A DNA stretch of 64,000 nucleotides from Geomonas subterranea. Its GTDB lineage: Bacteria > Desulfobacterota > Desulfuromonadia > Geobacterales > Geobacteraceae. The stretch is taken from positions 2,480,001 to 2,544,000 of the forward strand of contig NZ_CP077683.1 of NCBI RefSeq assembly GCF_019063845.1. Reading direction: 5' to 3'. Below, piece by piece: positions 7,679 through 16,120 of this stretch. Numbering within the stretch: position 1 is the first letter of the stretch; each line of letters begins with the position of its first letter. The translations under genes were made by a program, and so were the position numbers. Below the pieces are notes generated by a model, which saw only the letters and a program-made list of their open reading frames with translations, was not told the DNA's origin and did not search any database.

Positions 7679-9373
7679 ATGAAACACAAAAACAGGCTGT
7701 CCTTTCAAACAAAGCTCCTCCTGTTGGTGCTGGTAAGCTGCTGCGTACTGGGAGCCCCGACCGGTCTGACTGTGATGAAGCAGTTTTATGACCTCACTGC
7801 CAGGTTCAACGAGTCCTACCGTGAATCCCTCTACATCAACTCCGACCTCCTGGCCAAGGCCGAGGTACAGACCGCGGTCAGCCTGCTGCAGGAAATCAGC
7901 GACCGCCAGCAAAAGGGGGAGATCACTGCGGACGATGCGAAAAAGCAGGGGGCTGACCTGCTCAGGGGGCTCAAGTTCGGCAAGGACGGCTATTTCTGGG
8001 CCGACACCTCCGACGGCACCAACGTGGTGCTGCTTGGCAAACCCGCCGAAGGGAAGAACCGCATGAACCTCCAGGACGCCAAGGGCAAATACCTGATCCG
8101 GGAGATCATCCAGAAGGGAAAACTGCCAGGTGGCGGTTTCACCGACTACCATTTCCCGCGACCGGGTAGTGACGCCCCCGCACCCAAGCGCGGCTACTCC
8201 CTCTACTTCGCCCCCTTCGACTGGGTGGTCGGCACCGGCACCTACGTCGACGACCTGGACATCCTCGTGGCCAAGGCCGCCGACGCGAACAAGCAGCTCA
8301 TCATGAAGGACGTCTACCTGGTGGTGGCGCTTACCATGGTGATCCTGGCAGCGATCTGCCTGGTGGCGGTCCTGGTGGTGCGCCGGCTGATCGCGCATAT
8401 CGGCACCGAGCCGGAGGAACTGGAGGAAATCGCTCAGCAGGTGGCGGCGGGGGACCTTACCGTGCGGCTGGAGCCGGGGAGGACCGGCATCTACGAGGCG
8501 ATGCGGCGCATGGTCGAAGGACTCAGGGAGGTGATGGAGAAGGTGAACCGCAGCGCCCTCGACGTCTCTGCCGCCGCGGGCGAGCTCAACGCCAACGCGC
8601 GCTCCATGGCGGATGACGCCGGGGCGGTGGTGAGCCAGGCCGAGACAGTCGCGGTCGCCAGCGAGGAGATGTCCTGCACCAGCAACGACATCTCCCGCAA
8701 CTGCCACCTGGCAGCCGGCAGCTCCGGTCGCGCCAGCAGTTCGGCCCAAAGCGGCGCCGCCATCGTCAGGGAAACCGTTCAGGGGATGAACAGGATCGCT
8801 GACCACGTCCGCAACTCCGCCGGCGTGGTGGAGCAGTTGGGGACCCGTAGCGACCAGATCGGCGAGATCGTAGCCACCATCGAGGAAATAGCGGACCAGA
8901 CCAACCTCCTGGCGCTCAACGCAGCCATCGAGGCCGCGCGCGCCGGAGAGCAGGGGCGCGGCTTCGCCGTCGTCGCGGACGAGGTCAGGGCGCTGGCCGA
9001 GCGGACCACCAAGGCGACCCGCGAGATCGGGACCATGATCAAGAACATCCAGCAGGAAACCAAACTGGCGGTACGGGCCATGGAAGAGGGTGTCGAGGAG
9101 GTGGCGCGGGGCACCGGCGAGGCGGCCCGCTCCGGTGAAGCACTCGAAGACATCCTGACCCAGATCAACGACGTCACCAGCCAGATCAACCAGATCGTGA
9201 CCGCGGCCGAGGAGCAGACCGCCACCACCCAGGAGATCACCAACAACATCCACCAGATCTCGGGCACCGTGCAGCAAAGCGCCAATGGCGCCCAGGAGAT
9301 CTCCGCAGCCTCCGAGCGGCTCTCCAGGCTCTCCGGCGAGATGCAGGAGATGGTACAGAGGTTCAGGCTTTAA
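7679..9373 (+). CDS. Methyl-accepting chemotaxis protein with single-Cache sensor
   Basis: 564 aa. TM1 is at about residues 9-31. A periplasmic Cache domain follows with the hallmark stretch [19 protein letters not shown] and, further on, [15 protein letters not shown]2 is at about 207-229. A HAMP-like segment is followed by a long coiled-coil signalling domain whose hairpin tip reads [20 protein letters not shown], the invariant MCP motif. Single-Cache domains of this kind often bind small carboxylates; the ligand here is unknown. The gene is solitary, with no che genes nearby. A likely sigma-28 promoter precedes it and a hairpin terminator follows. Confidence 0.92.
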   Translation: MKHKNRLSFQTKLLLLVLVSCCVLGAPTGLTVMKQFYDLTARFNESYRESLYINSDLLAKAEVQTAVSLLQEISDRQQKGEITADDAKKQGADLLRGLKFGKDGYFWADTSDGTNVVLLGKPAEGKNRMNLQDAKGKYLIREIIQKGKLPGGGFTDYHFPRPGSDAPAPKRGYSLYFAPFDWVVGTGTYVDDLDILVAKAADANKQLIMKDVYLVVALTMVILAAICLVAVLVVRRLIAHIGTEPEELEEIAQQVAAGDLTVRLEPGRTGIYEAMRRMVEGLREVMEKVNRSALDVSAAAGELNANARSMADDAGAVVSQAETVAVASEEMSCTSNDISRNCHLAAGSSGRASSSAQSGAAIVRETVQGMNRIADHVRNSAGVVEQLGTRSDQIGEIVATIEEIADQTNLLALNAAIEAARAGEQGRGFAVVADEVRALAERTTKATREIGTMIKNIQQETKLAVRAMEEGVEEVARGTGEAARSGEALEDILTQINDVTSQINQIVTAAEEQTATTQEITNNIHQISGTVQQSANGAQEISAASERLSRLSGEMQEMVQRFRL

Positions 9374-9385
9374 AACCACCCCACC

Positions 9386-9425
9386 GGAAAGGGGACTGGC
9401 TCCGCCTGGTGCCCGTCCCCTTTCC
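9386..9425 (+). terminator. Hairpin terminator after the chemoreceptor gene
   Basis: GGAAAGGGGAC (9386-9396) pairs perfectly with GTCCCCTTTCC (9415-9425). The right arm is repeated nearly at once (GTCCCCTTTCCCTTTT), giving an alternative pairing and a T-rich tail. Confidence 0.5.
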
Positions 9426-9494
9426 CTTCCGTCCCCTTTCCCTTTTGCGCGGGTGCCCCGGCTGGTCCGAAGGCGTCAGCTCCTCACCGCCTGA

Positions 9495-9522
9495 TTGGCA
9501 TTGACGCGAACTCGTGTATTAT
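9495..9522 (+). promoter_or_regulatory. Promoter immediately before murB (possible leaderless transcript)
   Basis: TTGGCA (9495-9500), 16 bases, TATTAT (9517-9522). The ATG of murB at 9530 is only 8 bases past the -10, at the expected transcription start. No Shine-Dalgarno sequence lies between them. Confidence 0.5.
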
Positions 9523-9529
9523 ATTCGCT

Positions 9530-10495
9530 ATGCCAAAACCCCACCCGGACAAGAAACCCCACCTCGACATCCAGGAGAACGTGCCGCTGGCACCGTTCAC
9601 TTCCTTCCGGATCGGCGGCCCGGCCCGCTTTCTGGTAGGCGCACGCGACCTGCGGGAACTCCAGGAGGCGCTGCGCCTCGCCCGCGCCATGAACCTCCCC
9701 TTCTGCATCCTGGGTGGTGGCAGCAATCTCCTCGTGAGCGACGACGGCTTCCCGGGGCTCGCCATACGGCTGCTCATGGACCGGGTCACCTTCTCGGGCG
9801 GCATGGTCCAGGTGCAGGGCGGCTTCGACCTGACCACGCTGGTCCACCGCACGGCCGATTGGGGGCTGTCGGGACTCGAATCGCTGGCGGGTATTCCCGG
9901 TACGGTGGGAGGCGCGGTGCGGGGGAATGCCGGGGCCTATGGCGGGGCCATCGGTGACGTCGTGGCCACGGTTTCGGCGCTCGACAGCACCACGCTCCAG
10001 ACGCTGACGCTGCGCCGGGACCAATGCGACTTCGGCTACCGGGACAGCCGCTTCAAACGCGATCCCGGGCTGATCGTGGTAGGGACGCTGCTGGCGCTGT
10101 TACCGGGGGATCAGGACGAGATCCGGACCAAGGTGGCGCAGACCCTTGCCAAGCGGGAGGCGAAGCAGCTTTCCTGCGACCGGAGCGCGGGCTCGTTCTT
10201 CATGAACCCGGAGGTCAACGACGCCGCACTGGTCAGGAGATTCGAGGAGGAGCAGGGGGTGCGCTGCCGGGAGTGCCACATCCCGGCGGGCTGGCTCATC
10301 GACCAGGCGGGGCTGCGCAGTCTGAGCGTGGGGGGGGCGGCGGTGAGCCACAGGCACGCCAACTACCTGGTGAACACGGGGTCGGCCACCGCGGGGGATG
10401 TGGTGGAACTGGCGAGACTGGTGCGCCAGGAAGTGCGGCGGAAACTGGGAGTCGAGCTCAAGGAGGAGGTAAGCCCCCTCGGACTCGTCATTTAG
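9530..10495 (+). CDS. murB: UDP-N-acetylenolpyruvoylglucosamine reductase
   Basis: 321 aa, normal for the short MurB type. The FAD-binding half shows [33 protein letters not shown] and the pyrophosphate loop [21 protein letters not shown]. The C-terminal half has the active-site Ser in [11 protein letters not shown] and [20 protein letters not shown]. MurB uses NADPH to reduce the enolpyruvyl group to make UDP-MurNAc. It stands alone, not in a mur-fts cluster, and the usual K/R in the S-x-F-(K)-(N/R)-P motif is Met here, so it may be a second copy. Its stop overlaps by four bases the convergent histidine kinase gene. Confidence 0.88.
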   Translation: MPKPHPDKKPHLDIQENVPLAPFTSFRIGGPARFLVGARDLRELQEALRLARAMNLPFCILGGGSNLLVSDDGFPGLAIRLLMDRVTFSGGMVQVQGGFDLTTLVHRTADWGLSGLESLAGIPGTVGGAVRGNAGAYGGAIGDVVATVSALDSTTLQTLTLRRDQCDFGYRDSRFKRDPGLIVVGTLLALLPGDQDEIRTKVAQTLAKREAKQLSCDRSAGSFFMNPEVNDAALVRRFEEEQGVRCRECHIPAGWLIDQAGLRSLSVGGAAVSHRHANYLVNTGSATAGDVVELARLVRQEVRRKLGVELKEEVSPLGLVI

Positions 10496-13011
10496 GCGGG
10501 CGAGGCGACGCGCCTGAAATCCGCCAGGGCCCGCTCCATCTCCCCGAGCAGTTCCGGCAGCCCCGATCGCTCCTGTTCCAGCTGTGCCGACTGCTCCATC
10601 TTGAGAGCGACCTCGCGCATCACTTCAGCGCCGATGCTGGCGGCGGCTCCCTTGATGCTATGGGCCTGCAGGCGCACCTCAGGATAGTCCTCCGCCTCGA
10701 CCGCCTTCCGCAAAAGGACCATCAGCTTGTCCGTGCTGTCCAGATACTTCTCCACGAACATCTCCACGAACTCGTCATCCCCCAGCCGCCGCACCAGGCC
10801 GTCCCGATCGAAGACCGGCACCCCTGTACGCTCCGGCTTACCCTCCTGTTCCGGCGCCCCAGCGGACGTGGGCGACACGCCGTGCCCGGGTGCGCCCTCA
10901 TGCTGTACCGGCCCGACCACCTCGACCGTCCTCCCCCGCGCGGCGGAATCAGGTGCGGTCCCGTTGTCCGGAGCGATCGTGGCGCACTCCGGGATCCAGC
11001 GCAGCAGCACCTCGGCCAGTTGCCGGGAGTCGAAAGGCTTGCTGAGGTAGTCGTCCATTCCCGCCGCGAGGCAGAGCTCGCGATCGCCGGCCAGGGCGTT
11101 GGCGGTCAAGGCCACCACCGGCAGGTGCCCTCCCCCCTCGTTCCGCTCCCGCTCCCTTATGGCGCGGGTGGCGGCGAAGCCGTCCATGTGCGGCATCTGG
11201 CAATCCATGAAGACCAGGTCATACCCCCCCTGCGCCGAGGCGGCAACGGCAAGTTCCCCGTCGGCGACGATCTGCACGCGGCAGGAAAGCTGCCCCAGCA
11301 TATGCCGCACCACGTCCTGGTTCACCGGGTTGTCCTCCGCCACGAGGATGTGGGCGTCGAATACCGGCTTCGCCCCCCCCTCCAGCGGGGCCGACTGGTA
11401 CGCCAGGCTTTCCGGTACCTCCTTGAGCACCTGGAGCCTGACGCTGAACCAGAAGGTGGAGCCGACGCCGTACTCGCTGCTGAGACCTAGTTCCCCTTCC
11501 ATCAGCTGGGCCAGCTGCCGGGAGATGGCCAATCCCAGCCCGGTCCCTCCGAAGGTCCTGGTAGTCGAATAGTCCGCCTGGGAGAAACTCTCGAAGATGT
11601 GGGCCTGCGCCTCGGGGCGGATGCCGATCCCGGTGTCCGCCACCTCGAACCTGAGCCACCCTTCCCCCTGCTCCTCCAGCGGTGCCGCGGTCAAGCGCAC
11701 CTCACCGCGGCTGGTGAACTTGACCGCGTTCCCAAGGAGGTTCACCAGGATCTGGCGCAGACGCACCGGGTCACCGACAACGTAGCGCGGCAACCGTGGG
11801 TCGAGGTGCAACGAGATGCCCACCCCTTTTCGCTGCGCCCCCGCCGCGAAGATCTCCAGCACGCCGCCGAGTATGTCGTGCAGGTCGATTGGGGCGGGCT
11901 CGAGCTCCATGCGCCCCGCCTCGATCTTGGAGAAGTCCAGGATGTCGTTGATGATGGACAGCAGCGACTCGCCGGAATTACGCACCGCCTCGGCGAAGCG
12001 GCGCTGTTCGCCGCCGAGTCCGCTTTCCAACAGTACCCCGATCATCCCCAGCACTCCGTTCATCGGGGTCCGGATCTCGTGGCTCATGTTGGCGAGAAAC
12101 TGGGACTTGGCGAGGCTCGCGGCTTCGGCCGCCTCCTTTGATAATCGCAGCTCCGCCACGGTCTGGTTCAACTCCCGGTTGGCAGCCGAGAGCTGTCCGG
12201 TACGACGCTGCACCTCCCCCTCCAGTTCCTGGCGCTGCGCCTCCAGTTGCTGGTCGCGCCGCTGGATCTGGACCAGCATCTCGTTGAACCCATCTATCAG
12301 GGTCCCCAGTTCGTCATCCCCCTGCTTTTGGGCCCGCATGTAGTAGTTCTTCTCCACCGAGACCGCCTTGATCACCTGCGCCAGATGCGTGATGGGCGTC
12401 GAGATCAGGCGCTGAAGCCGCGAAGCGATGAAGTAAACGAGGAGCAGGGCGCTCAGCATCACCCCGGTTACCAGGAGGAAGAAACGGGCCAACCGGTCGG
12501 TGAACTCGCGGGGGTCGGACTGCAGGACCACGGTGCCGATCTGCTGGCCGTCCAGCAGGATGCGGTGGACGCCATAGATGTCTTCGCCTATGGCGAGGGG
12601 TGAGCGGGAACGCTGCAGGGTGGAGTTGAAGCTGCCCCGGTCGATGCTAAGCCGGGCACCGGCCGTGACGGCGAACGGAAGGGAACGTGCCGGCTTCCCC
12701 GGCGCCAGGTAACGGGCCAGCACCGTGTCGTCCTGCAGCACGATGAAGGCGGTGCGTATGTACGGTTTGGCCCGGAGGGCTGCGAGGGTGTCCCCGGCGG
12801 CCTGCCGGTCGTTGAAGGCCACCGCGGCGGAGCTGTTGTTGCCGATGATCTCCGCGAGTGCCGTGAGCTCGGTCTGCATCTCGGTCCGGAACCGGTTCGC
12901 CTCGTTCACCACGAACGCCGCCGAAACCAGCGCCAGCACAACGGCGTTGGTGAAAAGCAGCATGGCAATGAGTTTTCGTCTGATGGAGAGGTCGCGGAGC
13001 CGTTTGATCAT
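10492..13011 (-). CDS. Hybrid sensor histidine kinase (HAMP-HisKA-HATPase-REC-Hpt)
   Basis: 839 aa. TM1 is near residues 12-32, followed by a periplasmic sensor region of CHASE8 type, TM2 near 177-198, and HAMP. A coiled coil precedes the H-box [15 protein letters not shown]-box [13 protein letters not shown]1 VADTGIGI and G2 [10 protein letters not shown] follow. A receiver domain has [13 protein letters not shown] and phospho-Asp in [12 protein letters not shown]. An acidic, low-complexity linker leads to a C-terminal Hpt domain with phospho-His in [14 protein letters not shown]. The architecture is BarA/ArcB-like: a complete phosphorelay in one chain whose final output regulator is elsewhere. 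The signal is unknown. AGGAAAG precedes the ATG. Confidence 0.92.
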   Translation of the reverse strand: MIKRLRDLSIRRKLIAMLLFTNAVVLALVSAAFVVNEANRFRTEMQTELTALAEIIGNNSSAAVAFNDRQAAGDTLAALRAKPYIRTAFIVLQDDTVLARYLAPGKPARSLPFAVTAGARLSIDRGSFNSTLQRSRSPLAIGEDIYGVHRILLDGQQIGTVVLQSDPREFTDRLARFFLLVTGVMLSALLLVYFIASRLQRLISTPITHLAQVIKAVSVEKNYYMRAQKQGDDELGTLIDGFNEMLVQIQRRDQQLEAQRQELEGEVQRRTGQLSAANRELNQTVAELRLSKEAAEAASLAKSQFLANMSHEIRTPMNGVLGMIGVLLESGLGGEQRRFAEAVRNSGESLLSIINDILDFSKIEAGRMELEPAPIDLHDILGGVLEIFAAGAQRKGVGISLHLDPRLPRYVVGDPVRLRQILVNLLGNAVKFTSRGEVRLTAAPLEEQGEGWLRFEVADTGIGIRPEAQAHIFESFSQADYSTTRTFGGTGLGLAISRQLAQLMEGELGLSSEYGVGSTFWFSVRLQVLKEVPESLAYQSAPLEGGAKPVFDAHILVAEDNPVNQDVVRHMLGQLSCRVQIVADGELAVAASAQGGYDLVFMDCQMPHMDGFAATRAIRERERNEGGGHLPVVALTANALAGDRELCLAAGMDDYLSKPFDSRQLAEVLLRWIPECATIAPDNGTAPDSAARGRTVEVVGPVQHEGAPGHGVSPTSAGAPEQEGKPERTGVPVFDRDGLVRRLGDDEFVEMFVEKYLDSTDKLMVLLRKAVEAEDYPEVRLQAHSIKGAAASIGAEVMREVALKMEQSAQLEQERSGLPELLGEMERALADFRRVASPA

Positions 13012-13159
13012 CTACTTTCCTGTTGCTGGGGGCGCGGCGCAAGCTGCGTGATCCCACGAAAATCTTGGTAATCCTTAGCTGATTACTCGGCATCAACCAC
13101 GGATACTTTAGCTGCAAATGCTCCTGACGGGGGTTTCGTGAGGTTTCAGGTGGGAGGGT

Positions 13160-13852
13160 TCAGGCTGGGGCGACCTGTTTCAGCCATTCGACCTGGCGCG
13201 GCGACAGCCCCTGGTCGAACATCACCCCGATCCCGGGGATGCTGCGGCATCCTCCCCAGGGGATGCTCCAGCAGACGCCGGCCTGAAGAGCCTCTTCTGC
13301 CAACGCCGGGAAGCGAAGCCAAACGCGGTCGGTCTTGGCGAAGGGATCGGTGGTCTGTATGAAGGCCCCTCCCTGGGAGATGTTGACGGTGAAGGTCTTG
13401 AGCGCCGCGGTGGACGGGAGGCCGTCGCGGGAAAGAAGCAGACTCAGGTAACTGTCCTTCCTGGCGAAACGCCTCAGGCAACGGGCTGGGAAGGTGCCAC
13501 AGCGCTCCTGCACGAAGCGGGTGAGCGCGGTGTGGGTATCGGCGGCGGAGTTTTCCTGCGGGCCCGGCGTGATGCTCTGCTGCCTGGCGTCCCACTTGAT
13601 GCGCAAGGTGGGGTAGAAGTTGATGCAATCGTAGGCGATGTTTTTTTCTTCCTTGGAGCAGCGCACCAGGGTCAGGACGTCGACCAGGAGGCCGCTGTAC
13701 GCGGACTCCACGGTCATGCGCAGCACCTCGTTGAAGTCGCAAGCCGTGTGGTAGCTGACGCCGATCCGGTCGAGCGCCTGCTCGTACGCCGACCTCGCCT
13801 CCGGCTCACGCACCACCATCAATATCCTGGTATCTTCCATGACGCTCGCCAT
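13160..13852 (-). CDS. PilZ-domain protein with N-terminal receiver-like domain
   Basis: About 230 aa from the ATG at 13852 (GAGG just upstream); ATGs at 13906 and 13840 are alternatives. The N-terminal half resembles a receiver fold (ILMVVREPEARSAYEQAL, later GLLVDVLTL) but lacks the normal acidic cluster, so phosphorylation is doubtful. The C-terminal half is PilZ-like: RRFAR supplies the R-x-x-x-R c-di-GMP motif, and VNISQGGAFI the D/N-x-S-x-x-G motif. PilZ domains bind c-di-GMP and pass the signal to motility or secretion targets. It is monocistronic between a histidine kinase and the SYLF gene. Confidence 0.75.
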   Translation of the reverse strand: MASVMEDTRILMVVREPEARSAYEQALDRIGVSYHTACDFNEVLRMTVESAYSGLLVDVLTLVRCSKEEKNIAYDCINFYPTLRIKWDARQQSITPGPQENSAADTHTALTRFVQERCGTFPARCLRRFARKDSYLSLLLSRDGLPSTAALKTFTVNISQGGAFIQTTDPFAKTDRVWLRFPALAEEALQAGVCWSIPWGGCRSIPGIGVMFDQGLSPRQVEWLKQVAPA

Positions 13853-13930
13853 CGCCTCGTGACCGGGACCGGCGCCCCGCTGAGAGTCCAGGGCACCGGT
13901 CGCCAAGCCTGCGCCCGGCCGGGCGCCTAT

Positions 13931-14620
13931 TTACTCCTGGGTCGCCCTGCTCAGTTCCTGCCGCAGCCTGTTGCTCGCGGCGATCCGCTTGCCGGCGTTC
14001 CCCACCATGATGTCCTGTGCCGCGATCTCCCTGCCGTAGTAAGCGGCATCGGCCTGGTCGTCCACCTGGAGCGCCGCGCCTTCGAGGGACAGGCCTGCGA
14101 ACAGGCCCCGGCTGCGCGAATAGGAGAGGATGCCCGATTTGAAGGTGATGTCGGTCGCGGCTTCCACCTTGCGCCCCACCGGACCGGCGGCGACCCCGGC
14201 GTCGGCCCCGAGGGTAAATTTCCCCTGCAGCAGCTTATCCACGTCCTTTAGCTCCTTGAAGACGAGGATGAGGTCGGTGGAGGTGGCCCCCACCTGCCAT
14301 CCGATACTGCCGCCGGTGATGCTGACGAAGATCGGGTCGCTCCAGCTGCTGTCCTCCTTTCTCACGGACAGGACCCCGGTGCCATGCCGCCCCCCCACGA
14401 CGAACGCCCCCTTGATCACCCCCGGTATGATGGCGACCGCCTTGGCGTCCCGCAGCAGCGCCGGGGGAATCCCCTTCTCCGGTATCTTCATGATGTCCTG
14501 CAGCACAGTTGCCGACTTCTGAACCTTCTTGGCTTCGCCCTTGGCGCAGGCGGCGCCGGCCCAGCATGCGACCAGCAACATGGCGACCATACCTACCGAG
14601 ATCTTCCTGGCGATACTCAT
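13931..14620 (-). CDS. Secreted SYLF-domain (YSC84-like) lipid-binding protein
   Basis: 229 aa. The signal peptide is about residues 1-26 (ends CWAGAACA). The rest is a SYLF/YSC84 domain: IPPALLRDAKAVAIIPGVIK, GRHGTGVLSVR, SDPIFVSITGGSIGWQVGAT, DLILVFK, FTLGADAGVAAGPVGR, ILSYSRSRGLFAGLSLEGAA and a terminal YYGREI. SYLF domains bind phospholipids in eukaryotes; bacterial members are periplasmic and of unclear role, often stress-linked. A 46-aa small frame lies upstream on the same strand. Confidence 0.88.
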   Translation of the reverse strand: MSIARKISVGMVAMLLVACWAGAACAKGEAKKVQKSATVLQDIMKIPEKGIPPALLRDAKAVAIIPGVIKGAFVVGGRHGTGVLSVRKEDSSWSDPIFVSITGGSIGWQVGATSTDLILVFKELKDVDKLLQGKFTLGADAGVAAGPVGRKVEAATDITFKSGILSYSRSRGLFAGLSLEGAALQVDDQADAAYYGREIAAQDIMVGNAGKRIAASNRLRQELSRATQE

Positions 14621-14669
14621 GGCTTACCTCCTTTTCCGCCACGGCCTTGAAAGCCTGCGGGCCCTGGTG

Positions 14670-14810
14670 CTATCTCTCCTGTGCGTGCGGCTTCGACGCA
14701 TCTCGATCCGGAGTCATTGCCCGGTCCTTCGCGACCATGTGCCCAACCACCGATATTCCTGCCATGATGACAGCGATGCAGCAATACCTCGTAGTCCTGG
14801 TGATCTTCAT
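14670..14810 (-). CDS. Putative 46-aa membrane or secreted small protein
   Basis: ATG at 14810 with AAAGGGGGG upstream, stop at 14670. The sequence starts MKITRTTRYCCIAVIMAGIS, a basic start and hydrophobic segment like a signal anchor, then a charged tail ending KPHAQER. It lies 50 bases upstream of the SYLF gene, on the same strand, and downstream of a possible promoter. No family recognised. Supported by ribosome binding site, position and a plausible signal segment only. Confidence 0.35.
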   Translation of the reverse strand: MKITRTTRYCCIAVIMAGISVVGHMVAKDRAMTPDRDASKPHAQER

Positions 14811-14847
14811 GAACACGCCCCCCTTTTATATTAATTTGGACCAATAA

Positions 14848-14875
14848 TGGATAACACAGGGGAAAAGGTTGTCAA
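14848..14875 (-). promoter_or_regulatory. Possible promoter for the small-ORF/SYLF unit
   Basis: Minus strand: perfect TTGACA (14875-14870), 16 bases, TATCCA (14853-14848). The -10 is weak; the surrounding sequence is AT-rich. Confidence 0.3.
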
Positions 14876-14931
14876 CGGAGGTGCTGGAGCAGAGAGCGCG
14901 GGAGGAGGGATGGGGTGGCGGGAAAAAGGAC

Positions 14932-14966
14932 AAAAAAAAAGCCCCGGATCGCTCCGGGACTTTTTT
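14932..14966 (-). terminator. Intrinsic terminator of the cold-shock gene (bidirectional shape)
   Basis: Stem CCCGGA/TCCGGG with a 4-base loop, flanked by nine A on the left and six T on the right. On the minus strand the hairpin is followed by nine U, directly after the csp stop. Confidence 0.85.
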
Positions 14967-14986
14967 CGCTGCGTTGATGAAAACCT

Positions 14987-15187
14987 TTAGGCGCGGGTGA
15001 CGTTAGCCGCCTGCAGCCCTTTGGGTCCCTTCGCCACTTCGAAAGTGACGCTATCGCCTTCAGCCAGGGATTTGAACCCGTCGCCGGTGATGGCGGAGAA
15101 ATGAACGAACACGTCGTCGCCATTCTCCTGCTCGATGAAACCAAACCCCTTGCTGTCGTTAAACCATTTTACAGTTCCGTTAACCAT
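14987..15187 (-). CDS. cspA: Cold-shock protein, CspA family
   Basis: 66 aa, the standard length. RNP1 is KGFGFIEQ and RNP2 is DVFVHFSAI, both in a single OB-fold; it ends with [12 protein letters not shown]. It binds single-stranded RNA or DNA and melts RNA secondary structure. It is monocistronic, with its own promoter (15250-15278) and a strong terminator. Many Csp paralogues exist per genome, so the letter in the symbol is only generic. Confidence 0.95.
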   Translation of the reverse strand: MVNGTVKWFNDSKGFGFIEQENGDDVFVHFSAITGDGFKSLAEGDSVTFEVAKGPKGLQAANVTRA

Positions 15188-15249
15188 TTACTTTTACCTT
15201 CTCCATGCTTTCTGCTGTTTATTCGTCCGGTTCATTCCGGAACTTGGAC

Positions 15250-15278
15250 ACCTTAGCAGCTTGCCAGTGGCAAAGCAA
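15250..15278 (-). promoter_or_regulatory. Promoter of the cold-shock gene
   Basis: Minus strand: TTGCTT (15278-15273), 17 bases, TAAGGT (15255-15250) preceded by TGC, an extended -10. The leader is about 55 bases. Confidence 0.45.
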
Positions 15279-15321
15279 GCTATTTAAGTTTTCGGCGTTT
15301 TCACAGCGATCTCCTCGCCGG

Positions 15322-16050
15322 CTACCGGACCAGCTTCACCGGATAGTCGATGCCGTCGATGGTCAGGGTAGTGGTAGCACCCGCGTTGACGACGCTGGCG
15401 AAGTTGCGCACGAAAATTTTCTTCGTGATGAAAGTCTGTGTCTGCGTGACGCTGCCAAAGATGGCGGTGGAATCGGGATTGACCACACCCGGTTCGGTAA
15501 GAACGAAGATGGCGCTACCGGAAGCGGAATCCTTGATGCTGATAGTGTGGGATGCCGCGATATTATCCACACTGCGAATTTCTGCCTCGGCCTGGAGATA
15601 GGAGCCCACCGCGACCGGTGTGCTGAAATTGCCGAGGATTTTAGTGGAACTGACGAAGTTGGCGCTCACGGTGCCAATTGTGAGCGTGCTCACGGTGGAC
15701 GTCCCGGGGGTGCTCGCCGAGGTATGGGTCACCGTGACTTTCTGGCCATTACTGACGGAGCCGCTTGCGGCAGCAGCGGCGCCGTCGATGGAGAAGGTGC
15801 TGCTGCTCGAGGCAGAGCCGGTTATGGATATGGGGCTGGATGCGCCGGTAAGACCTGAGACAGTGATGGCTTCGGAGGTAACCGGTGCGTTCATTTCCGT
15901 GTTGGTTTTTGGCTGGAAAGAGAAGGAATCCGGGGTCGTCGGCTCCCTCACGTACGGTGGGAACCATTCGATTTCGCCGCAGCCTGCGATGCCGAGAACC
16001 AGCAACAATGAGGCCGCCCGCAGCAGTGCCCGTAACAATGGTGATTTCAT
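15322..16050 (-). CDS. Lipoprotein with Ser/Thr-rich beta repeats, function unknown
   Basis: 242 aa. The signal peptide ends in the lipobox LGIAGC, so the chain is lipid-anchored. The mature part starts with an aromatic segment (EIEWFPPYVREPTTPDSF). Beta-rich, Ser/Thr/Gly-rich sequence follows: SEAITVSGLTGASSPISITG, NGQKVTVTHTSASTPGTSTV, and a second half with hydrophobic strands ending GIDYPVKLVR. This pattern (TSxxITVSGLxxxSPISITG...SNGxxVxVxxTSS) resembles Ig-like modules in large Geobacter surface proteins. No catalytic motif is seen. It has its own promoter at 16087-16115. Confidence 0.75.
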   Translation of the reverse strand: MKSPLLRALLRAASLLLVLGIAGCGEIEWFPPYVREPTTPDSFSFQPKTNTEMNAPVTSEAITVSGLTGASSPISITGSASSSSTFSIDGAAAAASGSVSNGQKVTVTHTSASTPGTSTVSTLTIGTVSANFVSSTKILGNFSTPVAVGSYLQAEAEIRSVDNIAASHTISIKDSASGSAIFVLTEPGVVNPDSTAIFGSVTQTQTFITKKIFVRNFASVVNAGATTTLTIDGIDYPVKLVR

Positions 16051-16086
16051 TACATCCTCGCTCGGTGTGATTTGGCTAAGGCGTTG

Positions 16087-16115
16087 ATACTACTCAAAGA
16101 GAGGAGCCTTGACAA
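16087..16115 (-). promoter_or_regulatory. Promoter for the lipoprotein gene
   Basis: Minus strand: TTGTCA (16115-16110), 17 bases, TAGTAT (16092-16087); GCGAGGA follows before the ATG. Confidence 0.45.
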
Positions 16116-16120
16116 GAGGA

